The notes: a model not told the origin generated them from the letters alone. A stretch of 64,000 nucleotides of DNA from Prostheceraeus crozeri (GCA_907163375.1 CAJQUW010011278.1:102727-166726), one strand, 5' to 3'. Positions 1 through 15,250 are shown, counted from the first letter of the stretch. Made by a program: numbers and translations.

Positions 1-3000
1 TTTCCATCTTTGTATCGCGTTTTTTAACCACAGTCATTATAGACTTACTGATGATTTTTCGTCAATTTATGCTTATGGCTGTCAAGAATTGGATTTTACA
101 TGAAATACACGTATGCAAAAGCGTCTCGCACCCAGTTTTGAACATCAGCTCATTCACCCGCCAGTCAAAAGGAACTCAAATACAGATTGTTTCATAAAAA
201 ATGGATCACCCTTAAACATCGCCTTTACTTTCAACTTTCTAACAAACCCAAACTTGACGAATTTAGAATTTCTCTGAAAAGATATGTCAGTTGTGCTTAC
301 TAAATTTTTGTTGTGGAAATTTGAAGCATGAATTATGAGTTTGTTTTTGTTTTTAGATAAAAAAAGTAGTATATAAGTAGATCTACTTAGCATCATGTAC
401 ACAAAACTACAAAATCTTATTTCACTACATTAAAATTTTTTGTTTTGTTATATGTTGTTCTGTAAGCAAAAGCTAAAGCAAAAAAAAAAAACATCAAAAA
501 AAAAAAAAAAAAAATCAAAAATAAAACCATTATTCATCAACATTATTATAAAAATCACAATGTACATGTGATTAACTTCTGCAAATTCACTGCTCCTTCG
601 ACTTCGTTGCGTTGGTGGTTGCTGTTTGCCTGATTGGTTTCAGCTAGAAATCTTTAGAATCTATCTCTTACAACAATGAAAACAATACAATGACAATAAT
701 AAATATCAAAATCAATAACAATAGCAAAAGTACAAAGGTGCTAAACCTAACTAGATTCTTTGCGAGAGTTGCAAGCAAGAGAACAACAAGCGATCAAACA
801 CCTACACATCGTGCATCATGATGATGATTCGACTCTGGAATGCATCTGTCAACATCCAGGCAAAGAGACAAATGAAAAACGATCCAAAAGCTAATTTTGA
901 GATTGGAAAATTGATTGAGATAAGTCAAAGTGAGACAAGGCTGCAACTAGACTCGTTAGATCTACTATCCACTATCGTAAAGAGTCCTATTGAGTCGAAT
1001 AGACTCGTAATTGATCGAAGCTCTCTCATCTGATCAAACATCTTGGTGGATCGATCATCTTGGTATGGATGATAATGCTATGTGTCCATGTTTGTATGTT
1101 GTAGAAAGTTGGCAAAAGTCTTGGTCTCAATTAGGGCTGCTGTCTTATCTTGGCGTTCTTCTAATCTTGAATCCATAACGAAAGAAATTGATCTGAATCT
1201 AAAGAAACGAACGTTCGTCGTTCACTACTAACGTTTCGTTTCAGATGCTCACAACTTACGTCAAATCGAAAATTTCAAATTTATGGAAAGTTAATCAAAT
1301 CAAAATCAAACGATATCATCGAATCATTGCAACGACGAATTGGTTAATAGGGGTAGGCCACAGGTTGACATACCTTTGAATAAAAAGTTCTTTTAGCTTA
1401 CTTTGGAATATTCTATCAACGATTATAATTTCCGTTTTAATATAAGGATGGATTAAATAACAATAAAATAATACACTCAATAATTTTTGAAATTATATTT
1501 GTTAATTATTTAGAAAATTTATGAACTTTAATTTTATCTATCTTGTTTCATAATTCATACATTAAACGTCTTTGCTGAAAGGCAATTGTTGTACTACAAA
1601 TGTACACTTCACAGTAACGTACATGCAAATAATGTGCAGAAGCTAAATGTCAAAAATATATCTTAATCATATGAATGCCGCGACTTCTTTGGATCTAAGC
1701 CTGTAATAACTTCTTTCCAATGCACAATTCATGCGAATAATTAGCACTCTACAAGAAGCGATTGTTGCTGTTTTAAATGTGCTTGCCATAAATCAGATAA
1801 GTACATGAATTTCACACCGACATTTGACTTAAGTATGACAGATAACTTATCCAAAATACAATTTCCTCAGGCTACAGGATGCAGCATAAAAATGTGACTA
1901 AATTCAAATGTAGCATAACTTTCTAAATATCCAACAGAAATGAACAAATAAAGTCTCATTTTGAAGCCAATGCTCATCTCTATTACCACAATCAGCATTG
2001 GAAAGATTGCATTTGATGAAGAGAATACAAATTACACACAAAGCAGAAGAACTCGAAATCCAAAGCAACTAGATGAAAGGAACGACGACTGAATGCAAAA
2101 GCAAGTCTAGTTCCAATTCTTCATCATGGCGAAGTCTTTCTGTTGAAGATTATTTCACAATATCAATTGGGAGATGACTGGATCAACCTTCAGCAATGAC
2201 TTCTTCTAACAGAACGCCAAAATTTTGTGTTTTCTTGTTTTATTTCTTCCAAAGTCTCCACATATCTGCTACATTTCGTCGAAGTTAAACCCCAAACAAT
2301 TTCATGTAGGCGGATATTAGTGATTCTGTAACCCAATGAAGAAATCTATCGTGATGTCTATAAACAGTGACTCTTAGAAGTGATTATCTTTATGTGCTAG
2401 ACATATGGATATCTCATATGCTTTACTGTAAAATTCTGACTTTTTCATAATTTCTAAGGTGATTTGACACAGACTACTTCTTCCGGACGGTAATGTGGCA
2501 TTTCATCATAGATTTTAAGGCTAGAAATATCACAATAAAAGATAATAAAAAGCATTAATAAAACACAGTGAAAAATCAGGCGCACAATCATTGAATATGT
2601 CTATTATTATGTTAACCGCCATTTCCATGGGAATTCATTGATTTGAAGTCCGATGTCGTAAACTAATTTCCGAGCTGAATTAGTCCTTGTTAATCCAATT
2701 GGACATAGATTGAAGCTTTTGGTTGAAATGTAATTTTCTTTGTTTTCTCCAATGAAATGGAAAATGGTACGTTTTATAGCCACAGTCTTTGGCATGAAAT
2801 GTCTTTAAGTCATTTCTTTTTATGTTCGTGTGCTTTAGTCTGTGAAGCTAAATATATTCAGATTTGGCTCACATTTATACCAATTTTATCCATAGTCAAC
2901 CAACTTCTCGCATACATAACGGATGGGAAGAACATGATAATAACACATACGCGCACATGATGGAACATTCCTGGAAGACATTTTATCTCAAGAATAATGG

Positions 3001-3900
3001 CTATAGACTTAGGACCTTCTCGTAGTAAGAGGAAACACAGAAAATTTCATTTTTACCAAATACTTCAATGTGCTTCACAATGGATTAACATTTTTTTCTT
3101 TGATCCTGTCTGACAAGAAGAGGAACCAAGTGGAACGTGACAGACATTCGTAGCAGGCATAGGGTGTTCCCTGCAGAAACTCGTTCTGGCTGCCGTGTTG
3201 TTATGCTACAAGACTATCTAAGATATCATCCTAATTCATCGATAACTGTAGTCATTCATATGGTTTGACTACAGTTATCAATGTGGTTGAACGCAACAAT
3301 TATAAAAAGACATGCATTTAGAATTTCCATTACTTTTCCCGATGTGTGCACAGATTTGTGCTGCATTGTTCTGTCGCAGGAGTGTACACATGGATGGAAC
3401 ATTTCTAAACTTTTAGAAAACATTCATAGTACAACTTGACCTCAACTTTATCGATTTCGGTATAATATTTTCATGTTTTTTTTATATTGAAGTTTTATAG
3501 AATTTTTATTTAAATATATAATATTCTTAAGTATGAAATATAATTTTAAAATAATATAATTTTTAAAATATAATTTAATTACATTATATAATAATATTCT
3601 TTTATAAATTCTTTATAATTTTTTCCGAACTTCCTTTATTCGCTTTGCATGATTTCCAACTGATCTGAATAACCATCGGTTGTGATGCACGAATAAAGCT
3701 TCATTATTGTTATTATGCTTTTTCGTGAAAACACGTCGAAGAGACTTACCTGTAATTTGAATTTTATATTATAGAAATTGACATCAAACCATTTCACTTA
3801 AATGCTTTATAAAAGTTTATTGATGAAAATTATTTTATGAAATAATTTCAACATAATTAAAATTGTAGGCTATCATTTCGTCATTCTCTAGCATTAGTTA
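1..3900. other. Unassigned AT-rich DNA
   Basis: No recognisable gene or element is visible. It holds an A-rich run at about 481-515 and a perfect 14-bp stem with an 11-nt loop at 3,241-3,279. The short open frames here are the length expected by chance in AT-rich DNA. Confidence 0.5.
3241..3279. repeat. Perfect 14-bp inverted repeat (stem-loop)
   Basis: GATAACTGTAGTCA at 3,241-3,254 is followed by an 11-base loop and its exact reverse complement at 3,266-3,279. There is no T-run beside it and no gene to regulate, so I read it as a stray palindrome or MITE remnant. Confidence 0.6.
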
Positions 3901-4026
3901 AAGGAGTCATTTATACTGAATATTCTCACAAACTACAATGAAAAATCTCTGAATGAAGCTTTGGACGGCGAATTCGGCTTTGATGTGAAGGAGTATTTGG
4001 TCACGCTAGCCGCAGACTATATCAAG
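3901..4026 (+). CDS. Possible single host exon, product unknown
   Basis: A 42-codon open frame runs from a candidate acceptor (CTCTAGCATTAG, ending about 3,900) to a consensus-like donor (AA|GTAAGA at 4,026/4,027). The peptide includes LNEALDGEFGFDVKEYLV and is hydrophilic and codon-plausible, unlike the AT-driven frames around it. No start codon lies in the segment, so it would have to be an internal exon. I do not recognise the sequence and see no neighbouring exon with matching phase. It could equally be a remnant of a retroelement ORF. Confidence 0.22.
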
Positions 4027-4029
4027 TAA

Positions 4030-6170
4030 GATGAACACCTTTTGAAGTCAGATAATTAGAGAAGACGAGGAGAGTCTCAAGGTAAAGAAAATTTCACGCG
4101 ACTGTGTTCGACTGACCGGAAGTAATTACGCCAAGGCGGAGCGGAGATGGTTTTGAGCATGTTCGAGATGTACAACCGGTCAGGTCATCGTTGACCGTCA
4201 CGAAGTTGAGATAAAGTGTTGAGAGAACGGAAAATGAAGGAGTCATTTATAGTTCGGAATACTGTGGCGACAAAAGTTGATTGAAATCACAAAATAATAC
4301 GAGTACTTCCAACTTTATCTGCCACTGGTCTTATATAAAATTTTTCAAAACTGCAGATTCTGTGATAAATCTTTTTAGACGTTAAACCAGCAACATTGTA
4401 TTACGAACACCGGAACAGTGATAGCATTCAACTTCAGACACATGACACCGATCACGTGTGAAGGATGTCCCAAAATTACCATTTGCTGCTAGTTCGCAAT
4501 AATTTGAATCTATTGCAGAAAGCTAGACGCCACAAGTATCATTCGGAGCCGAGTCTCTATCGCACATCTCAATTTCCAGGAAATAAAAATGTTTTCGTAT
4601 TTTCTTAAAGTCCGCCGCACAAACCGTCTTGTATGCTATTGAAATGGAAACACAAATCGGTGTGCAGCACGAGGATGTCATATACATCATGCACTTATGA
4701 GGAATTTTTATACTCGCATAATAATCAGCATTCTTGTCCTAATTCTTAAATTAGTATTGGGTTGGTATTGATGGTTGAAGACAATATGTGGAGAAGGCTT
4801 TTTAAACAAGTGAGAATGCAAATAAATAGATAAAAAAACTGAAAAAACATATGAATATGCACACAAATTTGAAAATGAGGCCCAAAGCAAAAAACGAAAA
4901 AATTTATACTACACAATTAAATGATTAACTCGTAAAATAGGTATTTAAATGTCATCTGCTAAAATTATGGTGATGAAATTAGCATTTTGCTTGTAAAGAA
5001 GAAGTACAATGCTTTTATGAATGAAAACACTATTTCATGCAATTCTATAAAGTACTGAAGTACAGATGCATATTAAGAAGATGATCTTTAGATCGCTTCT
5101 AAATTCAAAAGGAAAACTTCTACAATGTTTTCAACAAAATTGCTAGAAAGAAAGTATCGAAATGAAATCACACGACAAATGAGTTGGCGAAACTATTTAC
5201 TAATCTAATACCTGATGATAAATTAATTGTCAGGTTTACGAAAACATCGAGCTATTCGTGCCAATCTCAGCAACCCACAACCGCAGGAGAGTAGTCCCAA
5301 TTTTCCGCTCACTGAATCTTTCAATAGTATTGCTCATGCGAAGACGGAAGAACGAAATTTAGTCATGCGAAAAAAGAAAATATAGTGGTCGCTAAATCGA
5401 AAGTACGATCCATTTCGAGACTGTCTACACATTCCGTTAGAGAAAAGATAACAAAGAAGTGATTAGAAAAGACACAGCAGCTGCCTTAGCAGGAAAATCG
5501 TTGCACTTCGCCAGAGCTCGAAAATGTCTATTGTACAAAATTTCGGTTTACGGTCGAATGATCAAAAAGAAATTTTGACCGATCTTTTAATAGCTGCACA
5601 TTGCATTAAATTATACAAATATGATAGAACGCTCATGCATCCAACGATTCCATTTGAATTAGAGACACAAGAGACATTGAAATTATCATTTTGCATCCTT
5701 ATTTGAGTATCAAAACAAAATAATATGGCAGGAATCTGCATCTGCTGCACACTTCATTAATTTCATTCATTTCTCGATCTAGCAATATTGACCTATATAG
5801 ATCCGTCCCTGAACGGTTAGCTAAAATGACCGCTAACAAACAGCTGTTTCCCATTCTAGTCTTATTAACTTAAAACAAAACCGAATAGTGGGATTTCTAT
5901 GTGTTCAATTTACAGCTGTAACACCGGCATCACTCTTTTTACTTTCCCATGCTTTCATTCTTTGGGTGCGTAATGTATCTTAAGATTTGGAAGTTGACTC
6001 TTAGTTTCCGTGTTATTCAACCTTACCAATCTTTATCTTGAAACTGTTGTTTAACAAGATTGAAAAACTGAGGATGCAATCATGTGACATCGAGGCTTGT
6101 GGCTTCTAATAGACTTTAATAAGTTTGCACTTACATTTGTGCTAAGATCTAGAGAGTGATTTAAAGGTTT
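4030..6170. other. Unassigned DNA
   Basis: Nothing recognisable on either strand. One short phrase near 4,230-4,250 repeats wording from about 3,903-3,917 (AAGGAGTCATTTATA), possibly a small local duplication. Confidence 0.4.
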
Positions 6171-6171
6171 A

Positions 6172-6489
6172 AACTGCGGATTCTAGAAGAATCTATTTCC
6201 TCTCTTTTTTCCGTGGGGATAGCGATTTTCTGATATACTTTTCCGATCGGCATTTTAGCAAGGGAGAGGAAGGATATCATGACATTGGATTAAGAGTAGC
6301 ACGGCGCTCTCAAACTCTGTCCATGGCAGTGCTGCGTATCTTGGAAGTGGGAATGTCTCTCTACATTAGGCCTGGTGGGTATGATTTTGCAGTTAAGCAC
6401 ATTCCGGATAAATGGGACATTTTGGGCATGAGCCCGATCTCCCGCATTTCTTGGTGCTTCCTTAGAAGGGGGAGTCGAAAAATATTGTA
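6172..6489 (+). other. Anonymous ~105-codon open frame without an obvious start
   Basis: Reading on the + strand gives about 105 codons without a stop (peptide includes YHDIGLRVARRSQTLSMAVL), ending in TAA at about 6,489. The base composition is richer in G and C than the flanks. One antisense frame is also largely open, which suggests a remnant of former coding sequence whose true strand is unclear. I do not recognise a family. It could be part of a decayed transposon or an exon. Confidence 0.2.
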
Positions 6490-9400
6490 AAGTTTTTTAT
6501 AAACAAAATGACATGCAATTGGTTCAACTTGTGAAAAAATTCAAAACTTCGAAAACTTTCCCACTCAGTCAGACGAATTCACATGTGTTGACACCGTTTC
6601 GTGGCGTTCTTAAGGTGGCATATTCAGGGTACTTGCATTTTCATGCGGATTGCCGATTTATTTTGAATGAAATTTGGATCTTACCTTAAATGGCACTACT
6701 TTACACTGCTGCTTCATGAAGATACAAGAATTACGATGGCGATCTAGAAAATGACTCGGAGTTGTCCACCTAACAGTGGACCTGTAGTTACGGATCGATT
6801 GTCACCTGATACGTTACGTAGACACACCTATCACTTATCTAGTATGTTTCGCATAATTTGTTGAGTGGAGTAGGTGAGGCAGTGAATGAACGCCCCGCAC
6901 TCATCATGCAGAACATCTCGGCATTCGCATGTCGCAAAAATACATGTGAATTGCTATTGAAGATAAATATTTCATCTGGAAAAAAATATGATTGATGAAT
7001 GACCATTGAGCATCAATCAATCAATGCACATCATGCACGTAAACTGAACTTTGGTAAAAGTTGCTATCGAGTTGTGATATTTAAATAGTCTGTCGCACAA
7101 AAGCGTGTTTCGGCTACTTTTCTTTAATATGATCACCGAATTAAAGTTGATGAGCTAATTAAAATTTCGGGACCGCGAATTCACTGCAACAATAATTACT
7201 GTTGGATTTAAATCTGTATTCAAATATTGATGGAAGATTGTGATGATTACAAAGTGATGGAGTTGATGAGCTGTGAAAAATGCTTCTTCTTTTATAATAT
7301 CATGCATAATTAAATTCAGCACTATGACATTCCTGAATTCTCAAGCCATCCTACAATAAGACATTAAAATAAATAGACGTGTTGTTATTAATCTTAGAGA
7401 TATATGATATACAATTTAACAGTCACTGGATACTAGAAGAATTGGTCGGCAAGAAAAAATACATATACATGTAGAATGATTTGCCAATACTATTTCATAT
7501 ATCATGCAAGCGAAAGTCATGAGGAAAAATCCTATGACATTTTCCCTTTTCTCTCATGATAATGGAACCGGGTACATGGAGTACTCGAAGTCTTGGTCAC
7601 CTCAAATAATGAAGGAATGAATTGTGCAGAAGCTCTCCATACGTAACACTGCATGTGTACATGTACATGTAATGCACTGGCATATTTTCAATTTCCACCT
7701 ATGAATTTCGTCGTGGTCGTCTCTCTCTCATGTATTTTAGTGAATTAAGTTGTTCCTACAATGTTCGCATCTCCCTAATTACGTGTAACATTGGACACAG
7801 GCAGTACGCATTTCCTTTGTATTTGTACCAAAGTTGTTGAAATCTTTTTGTGATGATGCACAGTACTTTGAATGTGCCTTTTTGATTAGTCGCAGGAGAT
7901 AATGTCATGTGTTGAAGTTCATTCACGCTAACGTCATCAGCTGATGATTCCAAGAGCTTCATTTTTCTCATTCAACAAGTTGCTAAAAAGTATTTTTAAC
8001 TGAGTACGAGTAAAAGCACAAATCAAAGGAGAGCTTGAAATCCGGTATTACTTCAAAAGCTTAGAGTTACCAATCACTAACCATTAACAGTTAATGGACT
8101 ATGAGTAAAGTATAACTCATGTGGCAATTCTACATATTGAATTGTTAAAACAGAGGCTCTAATGCACTTTGACCTGTATCTGATGTGATAATGGAATCTT
8201 CAAGCAAAGATAAGTTATTGCAGCAACAACTTTATTACATCAATATTACAATACACGTATTGACCAAATGATGAAGTATGAAGTATCCTTATTAAGACAA
8301 GATGTATCGCAACTCAAATATATTGAAGAAACAGGACTTCAATGCATCCATAAAAGCTGAAGATATTCTTTTGTTCCTGATTTATAATGCAGCAAATTCT
8401 TAGTATTGGTGAAAAGCTTACTCGGAGCACTCCATTGTCTGTCATAAAAGTTAATCAAAACGTCGATGTTAGCTTGAAGCTTAGAAGAATTCGCTTGTTT
8501 TCAAAATCTAACTCACGCAGATTGAGAATATTACCAGCTGTAGTTGGAAATTTGAATATCAACCATTTTATTAGTAGATGAGTCTATCATAAAGCAACTC
8601 AGTTCTTTTGGGTATTCCCCTTTAAAAGTATTTATTCGTGTGATATCTAGACTATGCAATATTTTCGCTTAAATTAATGAATTATTAGATGAATTTGTTT
8701 TTGAGGAAAATATGATATGTTTTTCAATACACAAAGTGAGGTGTTTGAGTGAATTCTATGAAATAATGGAATCTTTTATCAATCGACACAAAGTAGACAC
8801 ATTTGAAGCTCTGACAGCTTACCAACACAAAGATAAAATATTTTGAATACTATATTATAGGACCTTGGCTGAAAGATTGGAATATTTATTCACTGTAAAC
8901 TGCACACAGTGAAGAAAAGGAAAATCTGCCTACCTTAATTGCTAAAACAATTGTATTTTTATAGTCTGATCAGAAGGCATTGCTGATTTTCTGTTATTAA
9001 CGGTTGCATCATTAATCATCCAATTGTAATATAATCAAAGTGATAATACCTGACATTTCGTGTAGAGACTAATGGTTGTCTCCGTTGTTTTTGCGGTTTT
9101 GTTGGAAACCGGGACTATTACCTGAGACTCAGACATGCCAATTTTGGAATCATGATAATCAGACAATCAAAAATGACAAAAACGCAAGTTGTGAACTTGA
9201 CCAAGGTGTGAAAAACTGTATTGGCAATATGTCATGTTGAGGCTTTAAGTATATTTTTCACATTCATATATTACTTAACACTTTTGCGTTCCTTTAGATA
9301 CTTTGTGTGCCATTTTTACGTGTAGGCCTACAGTATGTTTCACAAGAAATATACAGTCAGATTAAAGTGTATTTTCTGAGAGGATTCAAGACTATTGTGC

Positions 9401-12400
9401 TTTATAACTACAACCTATTTCGAATGACAATTGTGAGTTGGATAGTGGATGTAAATTTGAATTTGACATGTGACTTCTCATTGACTTACTTTGCCAAAAT
9501 ATGTAGCTTGATGATAAGGACAAGACTTATTCTTACGCAGGACTGGAAATGTAGCCTCCTACAATATTTCCTATGCTTAAATCCTGAGCTTAGGAAAACA
9601 CAAATTTTCATGAACTAAAAGTCAATAGATTCAGAAATTCCTTCCTTAATTTTCAGAAATCAAAAATGGAATTATTAATATTAGAATTAATAGCTTCCTA
9701 TGTTATTGCTGTCCGTGCTGATACCACCATGATTACCGTCCGTAACCTAATTTGTTAAGTTTGAATTCAGAACAATTTATTGAAAGTTGTCGTGATCATG
9801 TCCAACGGTGTTGTGATGAAAAAAGCTTCAGCTGCTTCTTGCTTTTTCGGCAATTTGGGGTAAAAATGCATTTATTGGGATATTCTTTGCTTCTGCCAAA
9901 AATGAAGCTCAACTTCTGAATATTTACCGATTATACAAAGGGCCCACTCAGAAAAAATCAATCATAAAGAAATCCTGAAATGAGTGGGTCTAGGCCTAAA
10001 AATTCCCAATGAAATAAGCTCATGTCCAGTCGGGCTAATTCTGAAAGGGCCGGGCGAAGCATTCACACCCATTTTCAAGTCTTCGCACCTATCGTGCCTA
10101 GGCGACGGCAGACTGACAAGCTACTTTTTTTAGTTGCCGATGGATAATTAATTGTCGAAATTACTGACACCGACTTCTATGTCGCGGTTCATATTTCATC
10201 TTTCATTTCATGGGCCTTATTTTCTGTCAACTTTACAGATGCTATGAAACACCAGATATCAGACAAATGTTGTTTTAATCACGAACAACCTGGCAAAAAT
10301 CTCCTGGTTTTAGTGGAACTCTTGAATCTGACAATATCTGATTTATATCGTCATCTTGAAATTTCAAGCGCCTAAATCGAAATTTTGATTTAAAGTGTAA
10401 TCAAATTTCTCCAAAAAGGTATTGTCTACGCTCGACACGGTTTCTGTAGAATTTATGGCCAACTTATACTTAAATAGAGCATTCCAGAGATGCGATGATT
10501 TATAGTTTGCTAACTGCAGGGTAAACCGTTGATGATTTGTAATTCCAATTAGACAAGCATTCAGTTTGTCGTCCATCGTACATTAGCAGACGAATTCAAT
10601 CCATAGTACACGTACAATTATTGAAAGTGCACTGTCATTTAGTCCTTGTCGAAAGTGCGACCTCACGTATAGCAGTTCCTCACACACGTAGTGTCGAAAA
10701 CAAGATGTTGTAGAAATTCGATTCAAATTGGATAAACATTAAATGAAATGATTTCATCCATGAAATATTGAATCTATCGTTGAATTCCTCTCAGAATTTT
10801 CACTTTGTAGTCGCTTTGCAGTGTGTTGTTAGTATATACTTCGCTTGTAATTTTCGTTTGTTAGTTTGTGACAACAATTGACAACAGCATTATCAGGTAT
10901 GCCCGCAAATATGCATAAAATCATTTGTTCAGAACTGGCCACCAATTTCATTCAGTCTATCAATGTCGATAAATTTGTTGATCGAATTTCATCACATGCC
11001 ACCTAAATTTCCAATGGCCAAGTAAACAAGATACTATGCTAAGTATATTGGACATATCCGAAAAGGAAAGGGGGAGAGAATAAAATGAAATCTTTGAGAC
11101 CAGTTGTCGATATGGTTCATGTACAATGTCTTTAAGCGTTTCCGCTCGGTCTTTGAATTTCTCTTTTTCATATTCCTAGGAAAAGTTCCTCAGAACTTGT
11201 TTGTTTTCTTCAATAACTTCATTAGCACGTTTATTGAAATATCAAAACAGTCGCATCTTGTCGCTTTCTGTCTAAGTTATTTGATCTATTTTCTTTCACC
11301 CGCGCTGTTGCATCGGAAAGTTTGTTTAAAAAATTGGATCCTGTGTGGCATGTTTGTGACTGCCAAAGTACACAATTCAGCGTCACTCTCACTGCACTTG
11401 TTAAACTGCAAAATTTAATAAAAACTGGTCCCATCATAGGATTGCTTCATTACGAAATAGCGATTGACAACAACATTTTTCAACTGATTTGCAAAAGCAA
11501 GCGGTATACCAATCCTACTGTTTCTTATTTTATCTTATTTTTTTATTGATTTACTTTCAATTGATCTAAAAGTGTCATGCAATACATAATTTGCTAGTGA
11601 AAACTGATCAATATTGGCTTTGACAATGTGCGAGTAGTAGCCTTTGTTTTTTAAGTATATTTCAAAGATGTTTACATTGATTGGCTTGATAATCAGTAAT
11701 CCTTGATTCATTCTATGCCTCACAGTATCACAGTTCGCTGCCTCACATCTGATATGCTGAAAATCTATACATGTAGGGTGGAACTGAAGTGACAACAGTT
11801 TCTGCTGCATCAAAACACGTGGCCACGTGATTGAATGAGAATCTTCACTTGAGGAGCACATGCAGCATCTTTTTGACATTTTGGCATGGGCAACAGTGTG
11901 AGAGAAGCAATATTTTGTTCAAATTTTATTGAAAGTCATATGGACATTTATCATCCTCAAACGTTGGATAATGAATCAAGACTAGATCTTGTGAGAACAA
12001 GAATACGTTCAATAATAAGGACAAGTGGGTTGCCATGTTCGGCCCATCACCATGGCCAGCAAGGTTATGATGAAAAGGGTTCATCCTGAGAGGTCAAAAA
12101 GAAGACATGAAATCAAAGAAGCTGTCAAACAATTTTCCTTGTAATTTAAAAATGACAAAGAATCCAACCAAGAACACCCACTCCCAAGAAAATAGTCACT
12201 GTGTATTGACATTATCGGCCTGTAAGTATGCAAATATATCGATTAGACACTTTTGTCTAAGACTTATAGACGAAAGTGTTTCTTCTTGATATTAATTAAA
12301 CAATTGATGAAACATTATTCTGAAACAGCTATAACAAAAAGCAAAAACAATGAAGACTTGAAGAGCACTAGACAAATTTTATTTTAAGAGTACAAAACTC

Positions 12401-15250
12401 TTAACCAAAAATTTCATTGATGCTTGTCAATCTTTCCCTTTCTGAATACAGTTTTGGCCAAAAGTATCCGGGCAGTAGAATTATTAATGGAAGTAAACGG
12501 AAAACGCTGCTATGAAGAAGACGGATACCGGTAATCAAAAACTCCTGTATTATTACATTTGTAACCGCTGTAATATGAGCATCACAGATACAAAGTATAA
12601 TTTACAAAGCACCGATTCGTTCATGGCATCATATTGCCGACATTTGCCATTAGTGAGTCCACCTTCTGCCGCTAGAACTGTACTGACTACCTATGATCTG
12701 CTAGAGAGGCAGACGAGAACACTTAGAACTCTATCAATAATATATTCGATGCTGACAAATACAAGAGGTTTGATATAAACTTATTTCGCGGAAGTATAAA
12801 AATATTATATAAGATACAGAGTATAAGATATAAAGTATTCAAAACGAATTTAAACACATGAGTAAGAATATCAGTTTGAATGCTACCCTATAGACTAGCA
12901 TTTATGAATTGATGAAGCTGATGTGTGTTCAATTTCCAGTTACTCCAATGCGAGAGAAGCAAATGAAATTCAGCAGAAACGGAACATGAGAAGTGGAGTC
13001 AACATTTAGAAATACAACAAAACTCAGCAGAGTTCCTAATCTGCTGTGACTTCGCTGAATTGCGAGAATCTGTCGCCCAGTTCGGATTTATGTCATCATG
13101 GAGACAAACTCAAGAGGCTAGGCCTCAGGGGAGAAGACAAAGATAACAAGCAGCTCAAAAAGAGTGTGTGAGTGCGCATAAAGTATCGACGCGATTTGCC
13201 TTCATTTGTTGAGTCTTCCACTTAACACTTCACTCGCATTCTCCGTTCTTTTATCATTAATAATACAGTCGTAGTAGTGTCCACGGTGATTGCTATTATA
13301 TGAATCTATATTTGGACAATACTAACCAGTGTGGGCTTCTCTGAATACCATGTTTTCCATAATATACGCAGCAGCTGTTTAAGTGCGAAAAAATAAGTGT
13401 CGCAGCTCTTTGTACAACTACAGCGAGCTGAAGTTTCGCTTACAGTATTTTTGTTCAGAGTCGCATATTTTTTTGAAAAGATTTTTAATGTCGGTATTTT
13501 GATTTTTCAGTGGAATCAAAATCCCAATGCGCTTTTCATATCAAGCATTTTTGATGTTATTTATTTCGCTTTTTATCTCTTTCAGAGGAAGAGGGGTGAA
13601 TCATTAACACAAGGACTTTTAATTAATATGCAAGTATTAAACAGCATATAAATAGGACTGTCACTTCATGACTTTACACATCATTTAGACACTCAGGATC
13701 TATAAACAAATTGCAAATTTCTAATATAAGCTTACAATTTTATACTCAGAATCGAAAGAGTACTTTTGATTAAAAGAAGTAAGATGATCCAGTTCGAGCG
13801 ATTTAGGCAGTTTATGTAAAGTTTATCGAAATCAGTATTGCTCTACTGATCCCTTAATAATCCGACAGCCACAGCGAGTTTGTGCAGGGAACGAGGCCGA
13901 ATATAAGACTTACACAAAAATGATGTACGCCCTATGCTTACTACGAATCTGCGCGTCTGCCGAGTTCTATCTGGTTCCTCTTCATGTCAGACAGGATCAA
14001 AGAATGCACTTGCTGATCCAATGGAAAGCAGGTTGAGGTTTTCAGTGTAAATTTCTGTTGCATTATTCGCATTTATTTTTCTGTCAATCGTTTGTCCTTT
14101 TATGCAGATCTCATGCGGTGTTCTATGCCTTCTTAATATTTTCTGCACTTTTCTGCATTGAACTATGCAGTGCTGCATGCTCACGCGCTACAAGTGAGGT
14201 AAATATTTCAAGAGACAATATTATCACAATATGTGCAAGATAGATATATTGAGATAATATCATATTTACTAAAGAGACAAAAAAATTCTGTGCAAACGGA
14301 TACAAATGTTTTCTTTGTATAAGACAAAATACAAGTATGTACAACACACGTTTACATCATTGCTGGGTCATTTTAAAAGGACCGAAATTTTCATATGAAT
14401 GTGAAATTGTTGGATAATATGCTATGAATGCATCCTAAGATTATCGGAATTGCTGTTTAATAAAGATGATGGATATAATGATAAAGATTTCAGTGTGAAC
14501 TAAAGATGATAATAATATTGAAGAAGTTTCATAATATTCAAATAAGCTACATCTACCTTGGGTTAATGTGTTGTCTTGCTTTTAGATGCAATATTGAAAT
14601 CGAACGCGGAATGTCTCACAAGTTGCTCGAAGCATTGCACTAGTGAGGATGGCACTCATGGACGCCCGCATCTGCTGCTTCAGAGAGGCAATTAGCATAT
14701 TGAGCTAATTTCGGCGGCTATTCATTAAATACTACTTTTACCGCACGATTGACATGTCGTCTAAGTTAGTGCGCCAGCAATAATTATGAAGTGCAAGCAC
14801 AACGTGAATAATGTAATTGAATATGGAATAGAGGGGGTCACAATTTACAAGTACATTCAAGCACATAGTTGATAGTTAATAATCTTGCAAATTCTATTGA
14901 ATATCCCTTAACCATAGAGTAAGTGTAAGTAAAAACGCGAATTCCAATAGCAAAAGACGACTTTTTATTTGCAGACGTTGATATTATTATACTGTTGTAT
15001 AACACATAAAACAAACAACGACACGCACACATGACATGAATGTTATCAATTGTCATGACACCACACCAACTACTGATAATTAGAGCATGCGATGGATGTC
15101 GAGATCGCTTGCTATGTCCTAATAAGTGAACAATAGAGAATAGAGAATACACAACACGCACTACTCTACCTAGTTTCTTAAGAAACTAATATACAAAAAG
15201 TAAATTATATATAAGTATCATATATAATATCTGCTATCTATATTCAATAA
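6490..15250. other. Long unassigned interval
   Basis: No supportable gene in about 8.8 kb. The longest open frames (for example 11,535-11,879 on the minus strand and 9,307-9,618 on the plus strand) are Phe/Leu/Ile/Asn-rich and match no family I know. It contains an imperfect 13-bp hairpin at 12,247-12,279, and a short sequence near 14,743-14,780 that recurs near 60,085-60,125. Confidence 0.4.
14743..14780 (+). repeat. Short dispersed repeat, copy 1
   Basis: The phrase around TCGTCTAAGTTAG followed by CAGCAATA at 14,755-14,780 recurs in the same orientation at 60,085-60,125 with a few mismatches. It is probably a fragment of an undefined dispersed element. Confidence 0.4.

Noticed and set aside
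9307-11879. Several frames of 100-114 codons
   Set aside because: Low-complexity hydrophobic composition and no recognisable domain.
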